Translations under genes and position numbers: made by a program
Shown: piece after piece, positions 40,080 through 47,498 of the stretch
Position numbering within the stretch: the stretch's first letter is position 1
How the letters are laid out: every line of letters starts with the position of its first letter
Notes under the pieces: generated by a model
Told to the model about the DNA's origin: nothing
Databases searched by the model: none
What the model saw: only the letters and a program-made list of their open reading frames with translations
Assembly: GCA_024663395.1 (NCBI GenBank)
Contig: JANFAH010000161.1
Location: forward strand, 1 to 47,498
Source: Pisolithus tinctorius
Taxonomy: Eukaryota; Basidiomycota; Agaricomycetes; Boletales; Pisolithaceae
Direction of reading: 5' to 3'
DNA length: 47,498 nt

Positions 40080-42815
40080 CTAACCAAGGAGTACTTCACT
40101 AGAGCTGAAGCAGAAACTGGACATCGCCCTAACTATCTTCGAAGCGATGGTGGTGGAGAATACAGCTCGAATGCATTTGAAGCCTATCTGAAGTCAAAAG
40201 GCATACATCATGAGAAGACGAATGCCTACACACCACAGGAAAATGGTGTAGCAGAACAGATGAACCGAACACTTGTTGAGTCTGCACGAGCTATGCTCAG
40301 TGATGCCAGTCTGCCCAACAAATATTGGGGGGACACCATACTGCATGCAGCGCACATAATAAATAGACTACCGACTAAAGCACTCGAGCAAAGCATAACC
40401 CCCTATGAGGCATACACTGGGAACAAGCCATCAATCACCCATCTTCGAATTTTTGGATGCACGGCACATGTCCACATTCCGGAGGAGAAGCGTCAAAAGC
40501 TGGATGTTAAGTCCCTTGAGTGCACACTCTTGGGATACTCGGAGAATAAAAAGGTGTACCTGTGTGTACATCGGTCCACCGGGCGAATTGTTGAAACGCA
40601 CGATGCTATCTTCGATGAAGGGGACAGTGCAGACATGTCTCGAATCCAGATAGACATGGTAACTAGGGAAACAAGGCGTGTAACACCTACAGTTCACGCA
40701 CAAGGGATGCGAAGGGAGATTGACTTACCAGAGAGCAAAACGACCCCAGATGAACCTGGAAATGAGTCAGATGGAGGAAATATTGAAGGACACACCTGGG
40801 ACAGTCAAAACGACGAGACAGCAATCGACGATGGCTCACAGATCGCTGACGATCACAGCCACTCAATGCTCAAGCCTAAAACTCACACTAAAACAGAGAA
40901 AATCGTTAGTGGGTCAAACCATGAGCAGAATGATGAGGTACAGACCTCAGAACGTCGACGCCAAGTGCCATCAGTGGCCATTCATCGCTCTGGAGCGACA
41001 CCTGGGCCCCCCGGTCCCTATCCAATCCCTATCCCCCCTCTGGGGCTTCGAAGGTCATCCCGAGCCAGAAAAGCACCTATTCGAGACGACGATCAACGCT
41101 ATTTCATCAATGCATACCAAAAAAATAGCTTACTGTCTGTGGAGGATGTAGCAGCAGAGGGTGAGGGTGCTGAGACAGAGGTGAGCGTGCGAGAAGGTGT
41201 GGCAATGGTGAGGCAGAGTGGTGATGACCCAGAAAGGGAAGAAGTTACCGTGTACCAAACAAACACAATCTGCAACGACGAACCTACAACGTTCACAGAG
41301 GCAATGCATCGTGCTGATGCTGACCACTGGTATGCAGCGATGGCCGATGAATTAGCAATGTTTCGCACTATAGGATTGTATGAGGAGGTACCACGCCCAC
41401 CTGACAGAAAGATTATAGATTCGAAATGGGTCTACAAGATAAAGTGAGGCCCTACAGGCGACGTTGATAAGTACAAAGCCCGACTCGTTGCAAAGGGATT
41501 CATGCAGGTCCATGGAATTGATTATACAGAGATGTTCGCACCTGTAGCTAAGTTCTCTACCATCAGAACCCTACTCGCCCTTGCTGCTAAGTTTGATCTG
41601 GAGATCCACCAGATGGATGTAAAGTCCGCCTTTCTAAATGGCAAACTCGAGGAGGAAATATACCTCTGCCCTCCTCCTGGCTTCCGAGACTCAAGCGACG
41701 TCGTTTGGCGTCTCTATCGCACACTCTACAGATTGAAACAGGCTCCTAAAGCCTGGTACAATCGACTACGAGAGGTTTTTGAATCTCTCGGGTTCACGCG
41801 CAGTGTCGCTGATCACAGTCTTTTCTACAAAGACGAAAATGGGATTTTAATTATAGTTGCTGTCTATGTCAACGACAAACTAATCCTCTCAAAGAGCTGC
41901 AAGGCCATTGACCACCTCAAAGTCCAGCTATCAGCTGAGTACGACCTCTCCAACTTAGGCAAGGCTCGGTGGATCCTTGGTATGGAGATTATATGAGATC
42001 ACGACAAGGGAACCATAGAATTGTCTCAGCGTCGCTATATAGGGCTCATTCTCAAGTGTATGGGCATGCAGGATGGCCGTACAGTGTCCACGCCCATCGA
42101 GCAGAACTTAAAATTAGAGAAACTCAATGCCCCTGCCTATGACCTGCATGCATACCAAAGTGCTCTTGGAGCGTTGATGTACGCTATGCTGGCTACCCGA
42201 CCAGATCTCGCATTTGCTGTGGGCATGCTTAGCAGGCATGCGGCTACCCCTGGCGACCAACACTGGACCACACTCAAATGAGTTTACAGATATCTTCGAA
42301 AAACTGTTGATGCGCGTTTACAGTACACAAGAGACTCTGCAAGTTCTCTTGTAGGCTACGCTGATGCTGACTGGGCTGCAGATGTAAATGACCGCCGTTC
42401 TGTAACTGGCTACGTCTTTACTCTGTGCAGTGGAGCAGTTAGCTGGTCATCCAAGAAACAGACCTCTGTTGCATTGTCCAGCACGGAAGCTGAGTACATG
42501 GCAGTCTCAGCAGCTGCAAAAGAAGTACTTTGGCTATGAATGCTACTACGTGAACTAGATATGGATATGACTGCACAGCCCACTTCCCTCCTAGTCAACA
42601 ACCAGTCTGCAATAGCCCTGACGACCAATGCAATGTTCCATGATCACACGAAGCACATAGCTATTCGTCATCATTTTATCTGCAAGAAGGTTGAAGATGG
42701 AGAAGTGGATGTCAAGTATGTTTCTATGAACGAACAGATCACCGATGTTCTCACCAAGGGACTGTCATGCGAGAAGCATGAACGCTTTTCTCTTGGTATG
42801 GGAATTATTTTCTAA
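40080..42815 (+). pseudogene. D: integrase C-terminal part, reverse transcriptase and RNase H
   Basis: Integrase core continues with Asp in LRSDGGGEY and Glu in TPQENGVAE. A GKKPS-type region and acidic linker follow. RT (RVT_2) has KARLVAKGF, DVKSAFLNG, RLKQAPKAWY and the active site as Y-V-N-D (41865-41876) instead of YVDD. The first Asp is lost by GAC to AAC at a CpG. RNase H has YADADWA, SSTEAEYMA and ADVLTKGL-like ITDVLTKGL. Stops TGA lie at 41445, 41994, 42279 and 42537, all readable as former CGA. The frame is otherwise continuous and ends TAA 42813-42815. Confidence 0.9.
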
Positions 42816-42829
42816 AGACTTGCTACACT

Positions 42830-42838
42830 GAGGGGGTG
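42830..42838 (+). promoter_or_regulatory. D: polypurine tract
   Basis: GAGGGGGTG directly before the 3' LTR at 42839. Confidence 0.75.
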
Positions 42839-43106
42839 TGTTGGAACATGTGTCCCCTATGTTTATTTGCTTACAGCATACAAGCTTACATAATAATTCT
42901 TCGCACTTAGGCAATTAGTTTTTCCTCATGCACCTCAGTCTTCTTACCACAGAAGCCTGAGGTATGTTTACTATATTAACCCTACAGCTACCTTACTGAT
43001 GTGCTACTATAGACCTTCTTTACAGGTTAGCTTGTTAATATTAAGTCTTCTTACCACAGAAGCCTGAGACCTTCTTTACAGTCTTAATTTCGACCTCCTC
43101 TTAAGA
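42839..43106 (+). repeat. D: 3' LTR
   Basis: 268 bp, two differences from the 5' LTR (one CpG transition, one C/A change). It is followed by TSD CCCCA and the continuing B gag. Confidence 0.92.
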
Positions 43107-43111
43107 CCCCA

Positions 43112-44078
43112 CCTAACATCCAGCTTCTTTTATGGATTCCCGCCTGAGTTCAGGCAAGAGCTTCTTGAGTTTCATGACCCACCAGCTCAAACCTTTACTG
43201 TACCTAGTCTTATAGCTGCAGCAGGACGGATTCTCACACTTGGCAATGGCCTCTGGAAGAGCTGCAAGGTTGACAGTTCATGCACACAGCCATCACGCAC
43301 CTCAGACAATCATTCTCCCTGCCGTTCATACTCATTCTGCTTCTTCTGTGGACTTTCAGGCCATATTCGAGCGGGTTGCCATTTATTCAAGTCATATTTA
43401 GCTTCGGGAAAGTGTCTACTTATTGATAGCCATGTTGTTCTACCTACAGGACTGGAAATCCCATGTGAAGTTGCTGGACAGACTCTACGAGACCATCTCG
43501 ACAACTGGTCTTCGTTGACTAGCCAGTTCGAGGCTCGTATGGGGTCATCATCCACTCGCTCGCCTTCACCCACAGCCGCACCCTCTCGAAGCGTGTTCGA
43601 TTCACCATTGCGTGTACCCACTCGGACGAGCATCGTGTATCCTCAGTCCCTACCTACTATCCAGCTCGAGCCAGTAGTACCCGACCCACCAGCCATTCAG
43701 TCTTGTCACTCGTCAGCTGAGCGCTCTTGTAGCTCACCGCACGCGCAGCCACAGTTGAGGTGGCCATGTGGCCGAGGCCGATCGCCCTCGCGTCACCGTT
43801 CACATTCGCGCTCACAGACTCAAACGGGTTCGTACGTGCATTCGAAGGATGAATTCATACCGGTCCAGTCATATACCCGCAGCTTGAAGCAGTCTCACAC
43901 TCGAAGGCGCTCGTATTCATATTTGACCAGTAGTTCACTCCCTTCTTCTTCCTCGTCCTCGTCCTCATGCTCACGCTCTCGCTCACACTCGAGGAAAGTA
44001 CATTCGCACGCCTGCTCCAAGCCGAAGTGGTCGCGCAGCCGCAGTTGCGCGCCCTGGCGCTCTCGAAGAGCGCGTTGA
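43112..44078 (+). CDS. gag: B: gag, segment 3 of 3 (zinc knuckle and Arg/Ser tail)
   Basis: Continues in frame from 35420 and ends with TGA 44076-44078. The capsid C-terminal part includes GFPPEFRQELL. A CCHC zinc knuckle CFFCGLSGHIRAGC lies at 43338-43379 (C-x2-C-x4-H-x4-C). A long Ser/Pro/Arg/His-rich tail with RS and SR dipeptides follows, probably for nucleic-acid binding. The whole gag is 1374 nt, 457 aa, with no stop or frameshift despite two large insertions. No protease motif follows. Confidence 0.85.
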
Positions 44079-45510
44079 TGCCGCATGTCACACAAGTTCT
44101 GTTATGTTTTTCGTTTCTTTTTTTGCTTATGGATCTTGCAGTATCTAGTACAGATCTACCTACGTCATTATGCGAAGTTTCCGGTACATTATACACGTTT
44201 AGTTCTTCTTTTCTTTTTGTTCTGTGTTTTACTGTTTTACCCCCCCCGGACTCGAGTTCCCCGCAGAACGCCAAGTAGCATCGCACCTAGCACCTTCCCG
44301 CGCTCTACACAACGCCTCCCATCCACGGATACAGTTCTAATGAGGGATGCTGTCGATGAAATCACTGTCAACACCGCTCGTCGCTCGTCAAGACAAATGC
44401 TACCTCCCTCGTACCAAGCGTGTATCTCGCTCGTTATCGCGCCGTACCTCTCGCTTTTCGGCAGGCTCGTACTACTCGATGTCAGCTCTCTGATGGTACC
44501 AAGCTCGCTTGCATGCGCTCAGCCGTTCAGGAGATATTCGCGTTTTTGTGGATAGGTTGTAGGCCACGACGAATGCTCCATGTTGATATCAGGATTGTTC
44601 TGATAGGTCCAGTAGCTCCGGAGATATTTGCATTTTTGTGCGAAGGCCCATCCTCGAGGTCTTGCCATAGTCGCTTGCGCAGTTCTGCGTCTCTCCTCTC
44701 GCTTTTCAGGTCGTTCATCCTGCTCGCCGAACCCTTCCTGGGGCCATCTACTTTGTAAAATTCCGCGCAACCGTTATCAAGATATCCACGTTTTCGTATC
44801 CAGAGGGCTTCGAGACGGTTTTGCATATAACTCAGGATCGGCTGATCCAATCGGCGTGTTTCCTCGTTCTCCCTGTTCGTCTACGAGTCCTCTACCGTCT
44901 CACGGACTTTTGTATTGATCGTCCAAGCCGTTGCTGTGCGAGTTGACCCCTTCTCCCCACCCTCGAAGTTCTCTCATCATATCTCGTGCATCCGAGCGCT
45001 GCTCCTCTCGCTTTCCCGGCAGTCCATTCCCCCACATAGCCCTTTCTGGGGATGCCTCTTCTGTCAAATTCCGCACAGCTATCGTCGAGATATGCCCATT
45101 TTCGTGGTTAGAGACACTTTCAGACGACTCTTTGATTATCTCGCTCGTTTCTCGACCGGATCTCTCGCTTTTCGGGATCCTGATGCTACTATTCGACAGC
45201 TTCAGAATGGTAGCTTCTCCGTCGTCGTCGCTGCAGAACTTGTGGCTACATTTGGTTTTTGGTGGATGAGGATACCTTTGGGCGGTTTTGTGGATATCTC
45301 AGGATCGGGCGCGCGGATTCTCTCCTCTCATTTTGCAAGGTCCTGGCTGCATTCCCTTCTGTCATCATATCTTGTATCGCGGCATTCCGAGCACCCATTT
45401 TTCGTCAACAAGTCGTTGTCTCGCCTCTTCCCTCGTGACTGTGGATTATTGTGTAGTCAAGCCGCCTTCGGGTTGACTGGGGACAGTCAAGATCTTGAGT
45501 ACCCCTGGGA
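44079..45510 (+). repeat. B: non-coding 3' region with degenerate internal repeats
   Basis: 1.43 kb between the gag stop and the 3' LTR with no convincing gene. A block with CTCTCGCTTTTC recurs near 44446, 44694, 45006 and 45160. AGATATTCGCGTTTTTG-like motifs recur near 44531, 44618, 44779 and 45091. Two copies (about 44692-44806 and 45003-45115) align over about 115 bp. An 18-nt hairpin TTGACTG-GGGA-CAGTCAA (45473-45490) lies just upstream of the LTR, as in E. The region may hold packaging or RT signals; this is inference. Confidence 0.6.
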
Positions 45511-45872
45511 TGTAGGGAATGTAATTTCCCTACTGGGGGAATTGTTTTATTTTGATGATTTTGCTTTATTTTTGTTCTAGCTATCCCTCTGCTACTTGTT
45601 CTTAGAATTTCGCATTTTTGTTGCTTAGTCAGCACTACCTAGTACTGGATGTAGTTAGTTGTTTTTTTTTAAAAAAAATAGATGAGTTACCCTAAGATGA
45701 GAGACGAGTTTGAGCAGGTCATTTCCCTGCACCCAGACAGCCTCAGAAGCCTTCAGATGACTCCCAGGATCCTTGCCTAGGCTATAGAAGCCCCCCTTTG
45801 GCCTACTCACTCCCCTCAGATATCCCTACTCTCCTCAGCTACTTTTCCTCTCTCTTAAATCCTTTTCCTACA
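45511..45872 (+). repeat. B: 3' LTR
   Basis: 362 bp, starting TGTAGGGAATG and ending TTTTCCTACA, followed by TSD CCGG (45873-45876). See the 5' LTR for the unusual difference in the last about 60 bp. Confidence 0.9.
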
Positions 45873-45876
45873 CCGG

Positions 45877-46044
45877 GAAAGGTGGACTGGGGACAGGACT
45901 GGGCAGGACTTAGCTGAAGTGACAGACACTGCAAAGCAGTGTCTACCATGCTAGGACATCTGGGGATAGAGGACAGGCAAGGCTGAGGCCAGACTGAGTG
46001 AGTGTGAGGCCAAGTCCAGCCAGGGTTGAGACATGGCTATGACA
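45877..46044 (-). repeat. A: 5' LTR, second piece
   Basis: Continues the LTR after the right CCGG copy (45873-45876). It matches 2556-2722 of the 3' LTR, including the duplicated GACACTGCAAAGCAGTGTC palindrome near 45923. It ends TATGACA, followed by TSD TCTGG. Confidence 0.9.
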
Positions 46045-46188
46045 TCTGGGACTAATCAGTACTTGGAAGGCTGAAAATGTTATGGAGGTCAATCTGGCAC
46101 TTCAGAACATGATGTACAAACCAGTCCCCTCTCAACCAATGCATTTCTGGCACAGGGACAGTGGTATGGAGGTTAGGGCAAGACAAAA
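46045..46188 (+). repeat. Left inverted-repeat arm of element I (inner part, beyond element A)
   Basis: Starts with the second TCTGG copy of the A target duplication (46045-46049). It continues the left arm and mirrors about 46379-46535. A short imperfect palindrome, TTGGTCA...TGACCAA, lies in the spacer at 46281-46298. Confidence 0.8.
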
Positions 46189-46378
46189 TCCTCTTTACCC
46201 CTGGGTGTCATCAGAAGGATATGCTACTGAACTGCCATGGAGCAGAATCCTGTGCTTCCATTTGGCCCTGAATATTGCCTTTGGTCACATATGACCAAAT
46301 AATCCTTCCCCAGTAATCTGCAGTTCAGATCAGAGCAAGATCTAGTGAACCCTCTTATGGTGCTCAGAGCACAAGCAG

Positions 46379-47069
46379 GTTTTGTCTCAACCCAACTTCC
46401 ATACCAGTGTTCCTGTGCCAGAAATGCATTGGTTGAGAGGGGACTGGTTTGTACATCATGTTCTGAAGTGCCAGATTGACCTCCATAACATTTTCAGCCT
46501 TCCAAGTACTGATTAGTCCCAGACCACATCAGGCATGGGGGAGGAAACAGTCCAGGGAATGACTGACAGCAAGTTTTTTAAGGGACTGATGGTGCTGAGA
46601 GCATGTTATACTGATGCACTGTGGTGGCCACCAGTATTTGATGAGAATTCCTTGAGAAAATGACCATGTGAGCTAGAGAGATGATTTCATGAGTTGTGGT
46701 AAAAGAGGGAAGATTAATGGTACAAGTCCAATGTTTGTCATTGTTTACATGCTGACAAATCATCTGGATGGTCATGTGGTTCATTATGTAATCATATTTT
46801 CCCATCCTTCATGCCCTCAATCCCATCAAAAGGTCACTTTTCACTATTTCACCAGTCAGGGACAAAAGTGTTGCAATGCACTTTTCACAAAGAATAGGGT
46901 GTATCTCTGCATGTATTGCTTTGTTTGGACTGAACCTTAGTGCTCTGGAAAGCTTAGACTCACCCCTTTCCATTGGTACAGGTATCATGATTATCTGTGC
47001 AGGATAGCCCAAGCTACATCAGCAGCAAGTCACACCTCACAAACATTGCAACACTTTTGTCCCTTACTG
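46379..47069 (-). repeat. Right inverted-repeat arm of element I
   Basis: Mirror image of the two left-arm pieces joined together. This uninterrupted arm shows what the left arm looked like before element A inserted: the GGTCTGGGACTAATC junction at about 46515-46530 is the empty-site sequence with a single TCTGG. Confidence 0.85.
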
Positions 47070-47498
47070 TACCTCCACCATTTCCAAAGATATCAACTCC
47101 ATTCTCACACTCACTTAAAGTGCTCAGCGACACAATTCTGCCTTGCAAATTTGGAGAGGATCCTCACACCCTACACACAGCACTCCATCCATCAGATGCT
47201 CATTTCACTAAGTCCATCAATCATGGCCACCCTTTTGTCAATCATCTCACTTGTCTCATTTGCCAGAGACAGTGGCTATGTATATCTGCCAGGCATTCCC
47301 ACCAGCTTTCATCCTGAAGCCCCCTGGTTCATCCCATCATTGTCAGCCCCATCTCATCCCATGCAGCTTGGTCAGCATGTTCTCCTTGTCAGTATGACTT
47401 CCAGAAGGATGTTCTTTGGTTGCCTCAGGTCTGTCACTCAGTTAGAAAGGTCTTATGTGGTCTTTTTGGTCTCCCCAGTTGATGAAGCATATGGATCA
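47070..47498 (+). mobile_element. H3: continuation of the long LTR (family H), runs off the window
   Basis: After the right end of element I and the second TA (47070-47071), the sequence continues exactly where H3 stopped at 1645. It is the same order as H1 8999 downward and H2 11860 downward. It contains the 5' part of the conserved H ORF and is cut by the window end. Confidence 0.85.
47222..47498 (+). CDS. Conserved family-H LTR ORF, partial (unknown function)
   Basis: An open frame begins at ATG 47222 (Met-Ala-Thr) and stays open to the window end, about 92 codons. The protein is clearly the same as those of H1 (8865-8386) and H2 (11704-11225), with shared segments such as SLVSFARD, GYVYLPG, HPEAPWFIP and MTSRR. 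It lies in what I take to be the U3 part of a long LTR. I do not recognise a domain. The frame is still open in the oldest and most CpG-depleted copy, which is notable. It could be a decayed fragment kept open by chance, but three open copies argue against that. Confidence 0.5.

Larger units (their letters stand above)
35421..43106 (+). mobile_element. D: Ty1/copia retrotransposon
   Basis: The LTRs are 35421-35688 and 42839-43106 (268 bp, TGTTGGAACATG...TCTTAAGA) with TSD CCCCA (35416-35420, 43107-43111). The preceding A also matches, so a 6-bp TSD with LTR end AAG is equally possible. The domain order protease-integrase-RT-RNase H is that of copia. Only two differences exist between the LTRs, so this is the youngest full-length element here. 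It is interrupted by foldback element G. All in-frame stops are TGA. Confidence 0.93.
13949..45872 (+). mobile_element. B: gag-only LTR retrotransposon (non-autonomous)
   Basis: The LTRs are 13949-14300 and 45511-45872, with ends TGTAGGG...CCTACA and TSD CCGG. After removing C and D the element is about 3.76 kb: LTR, PBS, 228-bp leader, a 457-codon gag, a 1.43-kb non-coding tail and LTR. No protease, RT, RNase H or integrase is present. It shares PBS sequence and spacing, LTR end motifs and 4-bp TSD with element E. Confidence 0.88.
2198..46044 (-). mobile_element. A: chromodomain Ty3/gypsy (Tf1/sushi-like) retrotransposon
   Basis: Read on the minus strand: 5' LTR (46044-45877 plus 13948-13592), self-priming type PBS, gag, protease, RT, RNase H, integrase, chromodomain, an antisense accessory gene, PPT and 3' LTR (2722-2198). 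LTR termini are TGTCA...TGACA and the target duplication is TCTGG (2193-2197 and 46045-46049). The element is interrupted by F1, H1, H2 and, within its 5' LTR, by the whole of element B. It is full-length in content but inactive through a stop, frameshifts and loss of an integrase catalytic residue. Confidence 0.92.
1646..47069. mobile_element. I: Tc1/mariner-like foldback element interrupted by gypsy A
   Basis: The ends are inverted repeats beginning CAGTGAGGGACAAAAGTG (left) and CAGTAAGGGACAAAAGTG (right, reverse complement), flanked by TA on both sides (1644-1645, 47070-47071). This is the Tc1/mariner signature. Without element A the element is about 1.57 kb: 1646-2197 joined to 46050-47069. 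Nearly all of it is an inverted repeat: each arm is about 691 bp and the spacer about 190 bp (46189-46378). No transposase or DDE/D motif is visible, so it is non-autonomous. Element A landed inside the left arm (TSD TCTGG). Confidence 0.85.

Noticed and set aside
1..47498. Repeat-induced point mutation of the CpA type
   Set aside because: LTR differences and stops fall at CpG in both strands, with no excess of CpA to TpA visible by eye.

Overview
The window is almost entirely transposable elements, nested up to seven deep. I found no host single-copy gene, rRNA, tRNA or CRISPR array. A filamentous basidiomycete (Agaricomycetes-like) nuclear genome is the best guess. The reasons are chromodomain and other Ty3/gypsy families of fungal type, a Ty1/copia element, introns of 47-51 bp with GTAAGT or GTGAGT donors, and decay dominated by CpG to TpG/CpA changes.

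The nest was worked out from paired LTRs or inverted repeats with matching target-site duplications (TSDs). From outside in: (1) H3, a long LTR starting at 1400 and running off the right edge; (2) I, a Tc1/mariner-like foldback element at 1646-47069 (TSD TA) inside H3; (3) A, a chromodomain gypsy element on the minus strand at 2198-46044 (TSD TCTGG) inside I; (4) B, a gag-only LTR element at 13949-45872 (TSD CCGG) inside the 5' LTR of A; (5) C, a gypsy element on the plus strand at 14639-35118 (TSD GATGG), and D, a copia element on the plus strand at 35421-43106 (TSD CCCCA), both inside the gag gene of B; (6) E, a gypsy element on the minus strand at 16635-27425 (TSD ACGG) inside the gag gene of C, and G, a 2.5-kb foldback element at 37558-40071 (8-bp TSD, 7 of 8 matching) inside the integrase of D; (7) F2, a solo LTR at 20343-21056 (TSD GATGT) inside the integrase of E. 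Element A also carries solo LTR F1 (5969-6640) and solo LTRs H1 (7421-9268) and H2 (10251-12107). The left edge (1-1399) holds a protease scrap and an old LTR related to A. In the junctions I translated, removing the inserted element and one TSD copy restores the reading frame of the host element.

Each gypsy element has gag, protease, RT, RNase H and integrase, in varying decay. The main novelty is in the space between pol and the 3' LTR. In A and E, two different families, that space holds an intron-containing gene on the opposite strand, convergent with pol. Both genes begin ATG-TCT after a pyrimidine-rich leader and encode a six-cysteine Zn2Cys6-like cluster with charged or helical flanks. 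The copy in E is fully intact (four exons, 322 aa) although pol of E is broken. In C the same position holds an intact 443-aa sense ORF of unknown function. B has an intact 457-aa gag (after splicing out its insertions) but no pol, and shares its primer-binding site, LTR termini, TSD size and gag type with E. It may therefore be mobilised in trans by E-like elements.

Decay is nearly all CpG deamination. The two LTRs of C differ at 12 positions, all inside eight former CpG sites. Most in-frame stops are TGA where CGA would fit, and catalytic residues of A integrase and D reverse transcriptase are changed at CpG. The outermost layer is almost CpG-free (four CpG in the first 2.16 kb) while inner layers are CpG-rich, matching the nesting order.
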